A stretch of DNA of 64,000 nucleotides from CAYNZV01 sp965217095. Its GTDB lineage: Bacteria > Latescibacterota > UBA2968 > UBA8231. The position numbers and the translations under genes are program-made. The notes below the pieces were generated by a model. It made no database searches, was not told the DNA's origin, and saw nothing but the letters and a program-made list of their open reading frames with translations. This document shows positions 37,095 through 46,085 of the stretch, piece after piece. The stretch is from positions 248,001-312,000 of the forward strand of contig OZ244235.1 of assembly GCA_965217095.1 (NCBI GenBank), in the 5' to 3' direction. Numbering within the stretch: the first letter of the stretch is position 1; each line of letters opens with the position of its first letter.

Positions 37095-39268
37095 TGGGCG
37101 CACCCATCTTCGATCGCTCGTTCCTGCCGCCCGCCGATTTCGAGTTCGTCGTCATCGGCGATACCCATTACATCCGCGACCCGGAGATCTACGCTACCGG
37201 CTCCGACTCTCAGGACCCCCGTTACACCCGCGAGTGGCCGGCCCGCGCCGAACGCGCCTTCCAGCTGGCCGCCGCGCTTCAGCCTGCCTTCGTAATCCAC
37301 CTTGGTGATCTCGCCCAGGAGTTTCCCGGTACCGACGACTTTGCCGAATCGCGTAAAGAGGCACGCGCGCAGATTCGCCGCCACGGGTTGGAGCCGCATC
37401 ACCTTCCCGGAAACATGGACATCGGCGACAAACCGAATCCAACGGTGCCGGCGCCGTGGGTCCGACCCCAGGACCTGGCGGAATGGCACGAGCAGTTCGG
37501 CCGCTCCTGGTTCAGCTTCGACCACAAGGATGTGCACTGCATCGGGTTGAACACCCAGATCATGGGCGGCCCATTGCCCGAGGCGGAAGAGCAAAGGGAT
37601 TGGCTGGAAAAGGATCTTGCCGACAACGCCGGTAAACGAATCTTCATCTTCCTGCACATGCCGCCTTTCTTCGTCGATGAAGGCGAACCGGGGTTCGGTT
37701 CCTACAACTGCCTCGACGAAGGACCTCGCGCCTGGCTGTTGAAGCTGATGCGGCAATACAGGGTGGAGCTGCTCTGTTCAGGTCACACCCATTTCGCCGC
37801 CTACAACCGCATCGGTGATACGCGTTTTTTTATCGTGCCGTCTACGACCACCTCCCGGCCGGGATTCAACGAGGTGTTTCCGGTTCTGCCCGATCACCGG
37901 GGCAAGAACGACCTGGACAAGCTGGGTTTCTACCTGGTCCGCGTTTTCGAGCATGGGGTTTGTATGCATCTGATTCGGACCAATGGCGAGATGCTGTTGG
38001 CTGAAGACACAGAAGGCAGCGCTGATGAAGCTCGGGCGGGCGCGGGTGGCGGCGGCGAAGGTAACGCAGCAGAAACGGCAGCGCCTGAGGGCGAATCCTG
38101 TCGTCTTCTTACCCGTCTCTCCCGGGATCTGCCGAACTCACCTCTGGGTGTGAATCTGCGTTTGCCATTCGCTCCGACAACGCCGGGCGTTCAAGCGTGG
38201 CCCGACGCCCTGCCGCAACGAGTCCGCAACGATTATACCTTGCTGGCTTGTCTGGAGCTGGGCGTTAGACACCTGCGTCTTCCTGTCGTCCATCTCGAGG
38301 ATGAGATTCAGCGGGTCCGACTGCGGCTGGTGAGGCAGGAAGGCGTGTCGTTGACGGCGGTCTGGCTCTGGCAGGAGGGCCTCGATCTGGCAGCTGCGGT
38401 CGCACAGCATAGGGAAGGGATCGATGCAATCGAAGTTCAGGTGCCTGGCGTGTTGTGGCCTGATGAAAGCTGCTTGAGCGAAATCGAAGATTGTCGCCGG
38501 CAGCTCGAGCTACCGGTCACGTTAGCGCCACTGATGGCCGAGGAACGCAGCCCAGGGCATTTCCATCCTCGCACCCGCATCGGCTACCGCTGTGCGGAAC
38601 TTGCCACCTTGGACGGCCAGCTGGCTTCAGCCGGCCTGCGTATGGATCGGGTTCTCTGCCGCGTGGATGCCGATTTGCCGGCCTGGGAGACGATTGTTGA
38701 GTTCGTCGATCAGTTGCCGTTGAGTCAGATAGACGGCATCGATCTGGTGGTTCCGTTTGCCGGCGTTGATGAAGCGGTTCACGCCAGGCGCGCTGTAGAA
38801 GTGCTGCTGGCTGCCGCAACCGGAACGGCGTGCCGGCTGTTTCTCGATCCGCTGGTGGATGTGGATCGCGCCAGTGACATAAACCACGGATTGCTGGATC
38901 GTCTTTCCAACCCGAGGCCTGCTTTTCATGCGGTGCGATGTTTGAACAACATCCTCTTCGCCGACGAAGAGCCGTACCAGGTAGCCGGCGATACGCCACC
39001 GGGCATTCTGGGGTTACAGAGCGGGTCAAAGCGTCTCTGGTTGCTCTCTTTCGGTCGCGTGCCATCGGAGGGCATCGAGAGTTTCCACAAGCCTGGTCGA
39101 CACGGGCAGCTCGTGGTCTACGATCTGGCGGCGGGCACGAGCTGCCGGCTGAGTCTCGATGAAGTCACGCGAGCTGTCGACCGTTTGAGCGAGACCCTGC
39201 AACCGGTACTCGTTGTGGCCGGGGAGACGCCAGCGAATCTTAGCGCTCCGCCTGCATCCGCTTCTTGA
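37094..39268 (+). CDS. Calcineurin-like metallophosphoesterase fused to a second C-terminal domain
   Basis: 724 residues. The N-terminal ~310 residues carry GDTHY, VIHLGDLAQEF, GNMD, FLHMPPF and CSGHTHFAAYN, the phosphodiesterase metal motifs in order. In the third motif the usual GNH(D/E) is GNMD, so the His that normally helps catalysis is Met. A low-complexity hinge (~330-355; AGAGGGGEGNAAETAAPEG) leads to a ~370-residue C-terminal half (GVNLRLPFAPT..GVRHLRLPVVHLEDE..IDAIEVQVPGVLWPDES) that reads like a TIM-barrel glycosidase-type fold without clear catalytic acids. The gene overlaps the SDR stop by one base, and its 3' end overlaps the convergent DUF4838 gene by 29 bp. Confidence 0.8.
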   Translation: MGAPIFDRSFLPPADFEFVVIGDTHYIRDPEIYATGSDSQDPRYTREWPARAERAFQLAAALQPAFVIHLGDLAQEFPGTDDFAESRKEARAQIRRHGLEPHHLPGNMDIGDKPNPTVPAPWVRPQDLAEWHEQFGRSWFSFDHKDVHCIGLNTQIMGGPLPEAEEQRDWLEKDLADNAGKRIFIFLHMPPFFVDEGEPGFGSYNCLDEGPRAWLLKLMRQYRVELLCSGHTHFAAYNRIGDTRFFIVPSTTTSRPGFNEVFPVLPDHRGKNDLDKLGFYLVRVFEHGVCMHLIRTNGEMLLAEDTEGSADEARAGAGGGGEGNAAETAAPEGESCRLLTRLSRDLPNSPLGVNLRLPFAPTTPGVQAWPDALPQRVRNDYTLLACLELGVRHLRLPVVHLEDEIQRVRLRLVRQEGVSLTAVWLWQEGLDLAAAVAQHREGIDAIEVQVPGVLWPDESCLSEIEDCRRQLELPVTLAPLMAEERSPGHFHPRTRIGYRCAELATLDGQLASAGLRMDRVLCRVDADLPAWETIVEFVDQLPLSQIDGIDLVVPFAGVDEAVHARRAVEVLLAAATGTACRLFLDPLVDVDRASDINHGLLDRLSNPRPAFHAVRCLNNILFADEEPYQVAGDTPPGILGLQSGSKRLWLLSFGRVPSEGIESFHKPGRHGQLVVYDLAAGTSCRLSLDEVTRAVDRLSETLQPVLVVAGETPANLSAPPASAS

Positions 39269-41112
39269 GTATCGCCATCTCCTGTTCGAAGATGTGCCTC
39301 AGTGCGAGCCACTCGATGAAGACCTGCGGTTTCGAGCCTCTTGTCGATTCGATGTGAGCAATCACCTCCTCGGCTAACCCGATGGCTGTCGCCCACTGCT
39401 TAGCCTCCTTAGCCCGGCGCATCTGGTACCACATGTCGGTGTGTTTGAACCCCTCCTCGGCCAGTCGCAGCCGGCCCCGCACCTTCTCCAACCTGGTTGC
39501 GTCGTAGTCCTGGCTGCCCTCCGCTTGTTCGACGGATCGCCACGCCTCCTCCAGATACCCACGGCATTCCTCGATCACAGTCGGTGTATATCCCTTGATC
39601 CAGTCCCACTGATGACCATTGCTTTCCACCATGGCCCGCTCCCAGCGGGTCCAGTAGCGCCGCATCGGCTCTTCTGCCGGCCCGTAGAATCGCGCGTAGA
39701 AGTCGGTCCATAGCGCTTCCATGTCGCGGTCAACACTCCACGCCAGTTTGGCGGTGGCGTAGAAATTCATCCCCTGATTCGCCCAGTTCTGTTGCGACTC
39801 GACGATGAGGAATTCCACGCCAAGCCGCTCATAGGTGCGGATATGCTGGGGAATGGAGGTGTTCCACAGAGGCCAGGGCACGTAAAACTCGTTGTGACCG
39901 AAGTAGTCGTAGACCCCCACATGTTTGCTTGCTGCCAGCCATCCCTCGAGCCACTCCAGGAACTGGGCGTTGGGTCTGCAGTCGGGATGCTCAAGCGGAT
40001 GAGTGTCGCAGAAGTCCCAATGCATGTGGGTGATCACCACGAGGACCATGTCGTCCGGTACCACCTTCTGCGGCGGCGTGGTGTAGTTCTGATAGGCGAG
40101 AAACCCCAGATACTTCTCCCTGTATTTCTCGGGATCGTTCTGCCGCAGCCCCTGAGCCACCTGGTTGCAGAACACCATCAGTCGATCGGTTATGGGTCCA
40201 TCGGTGATTCCCAGTTCCGCATCCAGGGCCAGGCAGCGGTCGCACTCGCAGAAGCTGCTGCCATGGCCGTCTTCCGGCGCCAAACCGAACGTGGCTGCTT
40301 CCGGGCGCTGGGCGAAATATTCCAACGCTTTTTCGATGGTGACCCGGACGACCTCGGGGTTTGTGGTGCAGAGCTGGCCCGAGCGTTTGTGTTTTCCGTG
40401 GATGTCGCGGGCGAACCAGTCGGGATGCGCTTCGCGTTCCTTATCGGTCTCCAGGATGATGAAGTGAAAGGAGTGCTCGAAGAAGTAGCGCGGCGGTCCA
40501 AGCCACGCCCGATTGCGCCGTTCCCAGGCCGGAGCTCCGGGGCTGTGCCCGGACCACTTGAGTCCGTAGAGCGCCATAAAATCGGGGGTTCGTGTTTCGC
40601 GCAGATCATTCGGAAGGCGGACGGTCGAGCGCGGTATGATATCCTCGCCCAGCTGGCCAGGCATGAACCAGCGCACGTCCAGGTGGTTCTCCAGGAAGGC
40701 GTAGACCGCGTTCAGGGTGCCCTGGTCTGTCTTTCCGCGGAGCACCAGGTCTGATCCCAACCGCCTGGATCAGATACCCGTCCCTTCCAAGCTCAGCTAC
40801 CTCTAACGAAAGCGTGTCCGACGCCGCGCTGCGTCCAACCAGGATACGCGGACCTGCTACCAGGTTTGTATCACGAGCACGCGGCACCTTAGCGCCGGTA
40901 ATCTTGGTTAAATAGTTCTGCAGCTCAGTAGCGGCCAGGTGCTCCTTTTCAGAGCGCTGCGAACCAACCACAACGGTGCTGCGGGGCTGTCCGTCTTCGA
41001 TCAGAACCAGATCCGCGTAGGTCTGTCCCCAGCCCAGGAGCAAACAAACACTCAACCAAGGCTGCCAATGGAGGAGCGACGGCTCCGTCGTCCCGAATTT
41101 GAATATTGCCAT
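39240..41112 (-). pseudogene. DUF4838-family glycoside-hydrolase-like secreted protein, one frameshift
   Basis: About 623 residues once joined. ATG 41112 opens with a signal peptide (WLSVCLLLGWGQTYA), then a GH20-like N-terminal domain (EKEHLAATELQNYLTKITGAKVP). At CCC 40756-40758 there is one base too many: AVGIRPGAPRK breaks the frame, whereas removal gives AVGSDLVLRGKTDQGTLNAVYAFLENHLDVRWFMPG, the typical DUF4838 continuation. Downstream are FGLAPEDGHGSSFCECDRC and a helical C-terminus. The family is found beside polysaccharide-degradation genes in Lentisphaerae, Planctomycetes and FCB-like bacteria. The gene may be real and intact, since this is the only defect. Confidence 0.78.
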
Positions 41113-41228
41113 GAGCACAATATAGTGTTGTTTACAGCACCGAAGGTTGCTGTTTGATTTTGCGGCGGCTGGCTTGCTATGTTGGCCGCCGTTTCGGCGT
41201 GTTTTCACGTGAACCATGGACGACACGA

Positions 41229-42296
41229 ATGAGTAGCTCGAACAAGAGAGTGCGGATGGGTTTCATCGGGGCCGGCTGGTGGGCAACGGCCAATCACATG
41301 CCCGTGCTCTCTCAACGCGACGACGTCGAGTTCGCCGGCGTCTGCCGACTGGGCAAAGACGAGCTGCGACAGGTCAAGGATACCTACGGCTTTGCATATG
41401 CAACGGAGGATTACCTCGACCTCCTGGACAACTGCGAGCTGGACGCCGTTGTCGTCGCGTCACCGCACACCACACATTTCGAACATGCGAACGCCGTCCT
41501 CGATCGAGATTTGCATCTGCTTGTTGAGAAGCCGATGACCACCGATGCCGCCGAAGCCCGGCAGCTGGTGCGCACAGCCGACGCGAAGAATCTACATATC
41601 GTTGTCGTCTATGGCTGGAACTACGCGCCGTTCGTCAAGCAGGCCAAACAACTTATCGATGATGGACAACTCGGTCCCATCGAATATGTCCTCTGCCACA
41701 TGGCATCCGGGACGCGCAGCCTGTTGTCCGGGGAAGCTCGAACCAAGAAAGGCACCTGGACCGATGCCCTGTTCCAACCGGCCAGCTCCACCTGGGCCGA
41801 TCCCAAGATCGCGGCCGGCGGTTACGGTTACGGCCAGCTGACCCATGCGCTGGGCTTGATGTTCTGGCTCAGCGACCTCCAACCCACGAGTGTATTCAGC
41901 TTGATGACAGCCCCGGGTTCGAAGGTGGACATCTACGACGCCATCACGGTGCGTTTCGCCAACGGCGCCATCGGCACGGTCAGCGGTGCCGGGTCCGTGC
42001 CGCACAAATGCCGTTCCCACGTGGACATTCGCCTGTTCGGGCCGGAGGGCATGTTGCTGGTGGATTTCGAGCGTGAGCGCATGGAGCTGCGGCGCTACGA
42101 TTGCAGCCACGTGGTGGCGGAGGTCGAACCTGATTCCGGTAGCTACGATGGCGCCGGACCGCCCCACAATTTCGTCGATCTCATCCTGGGAAAAAACGCA
42201 GAGAATCTCTCGCCGGGATGGGCTGGCATGCGCACCATCGAGCTGCTGGATGCGGCATACCGGTCGAGCGCGTCCGGCGTCGAGGAGCAGGTATAA
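41229..42296 (+). CDS. Gfo/Idh/MocA-family oxidoreductase
   Basis: 355 residues from ATG 41229 (MSSSNKRVRMGFIGAGWWATANHM). The Rossmann motif GFIGAGWWA, the EKP motif (LLVEKPMTTD, residues ~95-104) and GGYGYGQLTHALGLMFWL near the active site are present. No signal peptide. It starts 117 bp from the divergent DUF4838 gene, so a shared control region is likely. Directly after its stop comes a PhyH gene, with the ribosome-binding site AAGGAG overlapping the stop codon TAA. The pairing of a sugar dehydrogenase with two PhyH oxygenases looks functional. Confidence 0.92.
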   Translation: MSSSNKRVRMGFIGAGWWATANHMPVLSQRDDVEFAGVCRLGKDELRQVKDTYGFAYATEDYLDLLDNCELDAVVVASPHTTHFEHANAVLDRDLHLLVEKPMTTDAAEARQLVRTADAKNLHIVVVYGWNYAPFVKQAKQLIDDGQLGPIEYVLCHMASGTRSLLSGEARTKKGTWTDALFQPASSTWADPKIAAGGYGYGQLTHALGLMFWLSDLQPTSVFSLMTAPGSKVDIYDAITVRFANGAIGTVSGAGSVPHKCRSHVDIRLFGPEGMLLVDFERERMELRRYDCSHVVAEVEPDSGSYDGAGPPHNFVDLILGKNAENLSPGWAGMRTIELLDAAYRSSASGVEEQV

Positions 42297-42306
42297 GGAG
42301 CTGACG

Positions 42307-43143
42307 ATCGGCAAGGAAGAGTACGATTTTTTCAAAGAGAACGGCTACCTGACGCTTGGGAAGCTCCTGAGCGATGACGAGGTGACCCGTTTTGCCGAGC
42401 TCTTCGATCGGAATCGCAGCCAGTACGAACGCTTCTGGAGGAGTAACGTTATCTGGCAAAGCTCCCATTGCCACCAACTGCTGACAGCGCCCGAATTCGA
42501 CGAGATCATTCGCCATCCGACGGTCCTGGAGCACCTTCAGCTGCTGTTCGGCGGCGAGGTCTGTTTCTCGGAGATCAGTCTGCGGCACATGGCGGCCTAC
42601 GACGGCGAACGGATCGAAGGAATAACCTCCTGTGAAGGAACGGTTGGGCATCGCTGGCATCGCGACGGTGGGGGGCGCTTCATTTGGCCGGAACACGCGC
42701 TGCGTCTGGGCTATGTCCAGCTGATGGTCTACCTGACCGACGTGAACGAAGAGATCCATAGCTTCGCCATCTCGCCCGAAGCGGCGGATGAGGAGCTGTT
42801 GGGTGGTGAAGCGCAGCTTGCCCGCGGCGGCACCCACGATGTCTACGGTTGCGCCGGCACCGCGATTCTCTTTGACGCCTCCAGCTTACACACGGTCACT
42901 GTGAGGCCGACGCCAATCGAACGCAAGTCGGTGCAGATCTATTACGGCCATCGCCATCGCGACCACCTCAGCGAGATGTCCTATATACCTGCTCGACTTT
43001 GGCGGGACCATCCGGATCAAGAGGTTCGCGGATTCTACGGGGTTCTCAACGGCAGGACGCGGAAGTATCTTGAGCACGCCGGCGAGCTAGAGGAGGTCTC
43101 CGTAGAGGAAACCTTGGAGATTCTTGCGGATATAACAGTCTGA
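42307..43143 (+). CDS. Phytanoyl-CoA dioxygenase-family oxygenase, start codon unclear
   Basis: Residues EEYDFFKENGYLTLGKLLSDDEV open a normal PhyH protein of ~279 residues. Iron ligands are seen in GHRWHRDGGGRFIW and the distal site in FDASSLHTVTVRPTPIERKSVQIYYG. An ideal AAGGAG (42295-42300) is followed after 6 bases by ATC, with ACG just before; no ATG, GTG or TTG lies where homologues begin. The only upstream in-frame ATG (42250) overlaps the previous gene by 47 bp and would add an Arg-rich tail. I give the ATC position as the likely initiation point. The next PhyH gene follows after 11 bp. Confidence 0.75.
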   Translation: MGKEEYDFFKENGYLTLGKLLSDDEVTRFAELFDRNRSQYERFWRSNVIWQSSHCHQLLTAPEFDEIIRHPTVLEHLQLLFGGEVCFSEISLRHMAAYDGERIEGITSCEGTVGHRWHRDGGGRFIWPEHALRLGYVQLMVYLTDVNEEIHSFAISPEAADEELLGGEAQLARGGTHDVYGCAGTAILFDASSLHTVTVRPTPIERKSVQIYYGHRHRDHLSEMSYIPARLWRDHPDQEVRGFYGVLNGRTRKYLEHAGELEEVSVEETLEILADITV

Positions 43144-43154
43144 AGGGAGAAACC

Positions 43155-44309
43155 ATGACAGCGACCATCGAAACGCAGCGAGAGCAGCTCATGGAGCTGG
43201 GGTATGTCATTGTTCGTGACATGATTCCGCCCGAGGAACTGCAACGGTTGCGCAACAGTGTCGATCGCATCGTTCAGCGGGCGACCGATGCGGGGGTAGA
43301 GAGTCGAGTGATCACCACCGACTGGGTCGAACCGGAGACCGCGGACGCGGTTGAATTCCTTTTCGACGAGCGCACGCTCGGATTCAGCCGTGAATTGATG
43401 AATGTGCCGGCGGTGATTCCCTCAGGCATGTGGGTGCTGATCGCTTCAGGCACGGGATGGCACCGGGACATTCATCCCATCGATATGGCGCCCCTCGATG
43501 GCCTCCAGGAGGACATACGATTGAACGGTCCCCCTTATCTGCAATGGCACATCGCGCTCTACGACGACAGCTTTCTGCACATCGTCCCCGGCAGCCACTT
43601 ACGGCGAAACAATGACGAAGAACGCAAGATCGAGCGCCGCATGGGAGTCGTGCCCCTGCCCGGTTCGATGGCGGTCGATCTCAAGGCCGGCGATGGGGTA
43701 ATCTACATAAACTGCTTCCTCCACAGTGCAACTCCGAACGGTGATGCCAAGCGGCGCACGTTTCACGGGGGATACTATGCGGTTGGCAACAAGGGATTTA
43801 TCCATCACTTGCCGGACGCAATGGGCGTTGATTTCGTCGAACACCTTTCGCCACAGAGTGCCGATCAGTGCCAAAGATTTGCCAGGCTGCACGCGCAACG
43901 GGAGGACGAGATCGCGGCGACGTTCGGCGCCATGATAGAGCGAGACCGGGGAGCATTTATAAAGGCGTTCGAGACGTTGCATCCAAGTGAGCACGCGCGC
44001 ATGACCTCACTGATCGTGTTGTCGAAAATCGCCGCCATGGTCCGCAAGTACAAGGATTCGGATTCCGACGACTGGCAATACACCAAGGCCGTCAAGGACC
44101 TGGGTGCGCGCTTTACCGCCACAGAACTGGACCAGCTCTGGGATCGGTTCGGAGCGCTGGAGGAGGAGCTAACGGCGGACACCGAGCAGTATGAGTCGCT
44201 GTTTCAAAACCAGGCAATGAAATATTACTTCTACGAGATGCCGGAGAAGTTTGCCGTCGAGGATTTCATCACCGGCTGGGAGTCTGCCAGCCCACCCGTT
44301 CCAACGTGA
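43155..44309 (+). CDS. Phytanoyl-CoA dioxygenase-family oxygenase
   Basis: 384 residues, ATG 43155 with AAGGGAGAAACC upstream. The iron H-x-D is in GTGWHRDIHPIDM (residues ~95-107), and the distal His and Arg in CFLHSATPNGDAKRRTFHGGYY. It is longer than the usual ~290, with a ~130-residue helical C-terminus (AALRDEDEIAATFGAMIERDRGAF-type sequence through DQLWDRFGALEEEL), which may add an oligomerisation or substrate lid. Third PhyH gene of the window and the last gene of the Gfo/Idh/MocA-PhyH-PhyH unit. A strong hairpin downstream (44446-44484) probably ends the transcript. Confidence 0.88.
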   Translation: MTATIETQREQLMELGYVIVRDMIPPEELQRLRNSVDRIVQRATDAGVESRVITTDWVEPETADAVEFLFDERTLGFSRELMNVPAVIPSGMWVLIASGTGWHRDIHPIDMAPLDGLQEDIRLNGPPYLQWHIALYDDSFLHIVPGSHLRRNNDEERKIERRMGVVPLPGSMAVDLKAGDGVIYINCFLHSATPNGDAKRRTFHGGYYAVGNKGFIHHLPDAMGVDFVEHLSPQSADQCQRFARLHAQREDEIAATFGAMIERDRGAFIKAFETLHPSEHARMTSLIVLSKIAAMVRKYKDSDSDDWQYTKAVKDLGARFTATELDQLWDRFGALEEELTADTEQYESLFQNQAMKYYFYEMPEKFAVEDFITGWESASPPVPT

Positions 44310-44445
44310 GCAGGGGTGATGCAACTAATTGAGAAACAACTGGAAATGAGCGAGTCGAGCAGTGCGATCATGGAAAAGAGCGTAGCGGTCGAATCGGTTC
44401 GATCACCCTAATTCGTTGTACAGGTAGCTGAGGTCAGCGAGCGAC

Positions 44446-44484
44446 GTAGCGCGGCGCGCTCTCAATTTTGCGCGCCGTCGCTAC
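44446..44484. terminator. GC-rich hairpin between convergent genes, likely bidirectional terminator
   Basis: GTAGCGCGGCGCGC (44446-44459) pairs with GCGCGCCGTCGCTAC (44470-44484), with one bulged T and a 10-base loop TCTCAATTTT. It lies between the plus-strand PhyH gene and the minus-strand lipoprotein gene. No clean T-tract follows on either strand, so it may work as a transcript-stabilising or Rho-linked hairpin. Confidence 0.55.
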
Positions 44485-44504
44485 ACCTCTTGTGGACCTA
44501 CGGT

Positions 44505-44939
44505 TCAATCGTCCTCCTCCTCCTCCTCCTCATCTTCATCGTCGTCCTCACCTTCCTCGTCATCGTCTTCATCCTCGTCGTCATCTTCGTCCTCGCTTTC
44601 CACCTCGAGCACGTTGGCTTCCTCGTCAACTTCCACTTCCCATTCAACTCCGTCCACGTCCACCTCGACTTCGTAGATTACTTGGCCGTTCTCGGTTTCC
44701 CTCTCGGCTTCGACTATTACGCCGCCTTCGACGGCACCGTTCACTGCGGCGACAACCGCGGCCGGCAACGCTTCGATGGCGATTTCTTCCTCGGTCTCAT
44801 TGTCGTCTCTGTCGCCTTGTACCCCGAGTTTCCCCACCCTGCCAGGTTCAGAAGATGTACTAGACGAAGAACATCCCGATCCGAAAACAAATAGCGCCGC
44901 GGCGAAAACAGCGCAAACGATCTGCAATAGGTTTTTCAT
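44505..44939 (-). CDS. Lipoprotein with PepSY-like domain and a long Asp/Glu tail
   Basis: 144 residues. MKNLLQIVCAVFAAALFVFGSGC is a lipoprotein signal with the modified Cys after GSG. Residues ~55-110 (IEALPAAVVAAVNGAVEGG..EVDVDGVEWEVEVDEEANVL) resemble a small PepSY-like domain. The last ~35 residues are almost only Asp and Glu. The encoding DNA is a long TCC/TCT/TCG repeat on the plus strand, so length variation is likely. It may bind calcium or other cations at the outer membrane, but this is inference. It is a single-gene unit. Confidence 0.75.
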   Translation of the reverse strand: MKNLLQIVCAVFAAALFVFGSGCSSSSTSSEPGRVGKLGVQGDRDDNETEEEIAIEALPAAVVAAVNGAVEGGVIVEAERETENGQVIYEVEVDVDGVEWEVEVDEEANVLEVESEDEDDDEDEDDDEEGEDDDEDEEEEEEDD

Positions 44940-45181
44940 TGTAACACCTCTTACGAATTAGTGGTGACATTTCTGTCGGTAACTCGTCGGAAATACAGCA
45001 AGACCCATGCCTGACTCAATTCTCTCGGAGCCAGCGTTTTCTTCACTGTAGACGACCACGGTGGGACAGGAAAGCGGTTAATCCTAGGCGCTCAAGATTC
45101 AGCGCTTGCGCAATTTTTAGCAGTAACCGCGATACCCTCCGTCGTTTGACGGCAAGGCGGGGCCGACTGAATATCTAGGCC
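44940..45181. other. Intergenic region of divergent genes
   Basis: It holds the promoters of the acidic lipoprotein (left) and the HAD hydrolase (right). I see a small hairpin CCGTC-GTTT-GACGG near 45138-45151, and no gene or known motif. Confidence 0.4.
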
Positions 45182-46030
45182 ATGTCCCCTGATCCGAAAC
45201 CCGTTCGAGTTCTGTTTCACGATATCGACGGCTGCTTGAACCCGGAAGACGGATCCCAGTTCGTCTCGGGCGAGGAGCACCGCCGACTCACCGCAGAACA
45301 GAAAAGTATGTTGGCGCGGATCAGCGCGGCCATCGACGCTTCGAGCGTCGAGAAGGTCATCCTGGCCACCGGCAGGCGCTTGCTGGATACCCTTTTCATC
45401 GCCGAGGAGCTCGCTACCTCGAAGCTGCGGTATGTCCTATCAGAGACCGGAGCGGTCGCGTACGACTTGATACAAGATGCCCCCATCGATCTGGTTGCCG
45501 TCGCCGAGGAGTCGCAGCGGCCCGAGCTCGCCACACCTTTTGAGGATGTTGACGAGGTGCAGGAACTGATCCACTGGTACAACTCCGGCGGAGAAGAGCT
45601 GATCGCCGAAAAGATCGGGAGTGAGATTCAGCAGATTCCAAAAGAAACCTTACTCACCCTTCATGTCCCTCCGTCGGCCACCGGATCGTCTCTCGTCGAG
45701 GATCTGAAACAGGTTCTCAGGATGGAAACCTCCATCCAACAGGGGCGCCTGCGGTTCTACCACAACGACTTTCATGTGGATATCACCTCACAGATCGACA
45801 AGGGCACCGGCGCCCAAATCCTCCTGGAGATGCTGAAGGTCCCTACTTCCGACGCCGCTATGGTGGGAGACGGCCTCAACGACGTCGCTGCTTTCGAGGT
45901 GTGTGGCCACGGGTTCTGTCCTGCCAATGCGGCCGAAGCGTTGAAGACGGTCTGCCGAGAGAGGGGAGGCGTGGTGCTCGAAGAAACCTACGGCGCGGCA
46001 AGCATCGAGGTGTTCCGGAGGCTAGCATAA
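45182..46030 (+). CDS. HAD-superfamily (Cof-type, class IIB) hydrolase
   Basis: 282 residues. Motif I is HDIDGCLNP (nucleophile Asp followed by general acid Asp), motif II ILATGR, motif III the Lys of DKGTGAQILLEML and motif IV VGDGLNDVAAFEVCG. The Cof-type cap lies between motifs II and III (residues ~75-190). Such enzymes dephosphorylate sugar or other small phosphates (mannosyl-3-phosphoglycerate, sucrose-phosphate and Cof families). The start ATG 45182 has no obvious Shine-Dalgarno. It is followed after 55 bp by a small-molecule kinase-like gene, so a phosphate-linked pathway step is shared. Confidence 0.88.
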   Translation: MSPDPKPVRVLFHDIDGCLNPEDGSQFVSGEEHRRLTAEQKSMLARISAAIDASSVEKVILATGRRLLDTLFIAEELATSKLRYVLSETGAVAYDLIQDAPIDLVAVAEESQRPELATPFEDVDEVQELIHWYNSGGEELIAEKIGSEIQQIPKETLLTLHVPPSATGSSLVEDLKQVLRMETSIQQGRLRFYHNDFHVDITSQIDKGTGAQILLEMLKVPTSDAAMVGDGLNDVAAFEVCGHGFCPANAAEALKTVCRERGGVVLEETYGAASIEVFRRLA

Positions 46031-46085
46031 CCGAGAGACTACCGACCAACGAAGTTTGGAATCGGGAGGATGAAGGCGCGGTAGT

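Noticed and set aside
41986..42250. In-frame upstream extension of the PhyH gene to 41986
   Set aside because: It lies wholly inside the Gfo/Idh/MocA gene in another frame and is Cys/Trp/Arg-rich, as expected for a shadow; only the ATG at 42250 is a serious alternative start.
44490..44894. Plus-strand hydrophobic frame opposite the acidic lipoprotein
   Set aside because: It looks like a membrane segment only because antisense of Asp/Glu codons gives Leu/Val/Ile; the minus-strand frame has a proper signal peptide and start.
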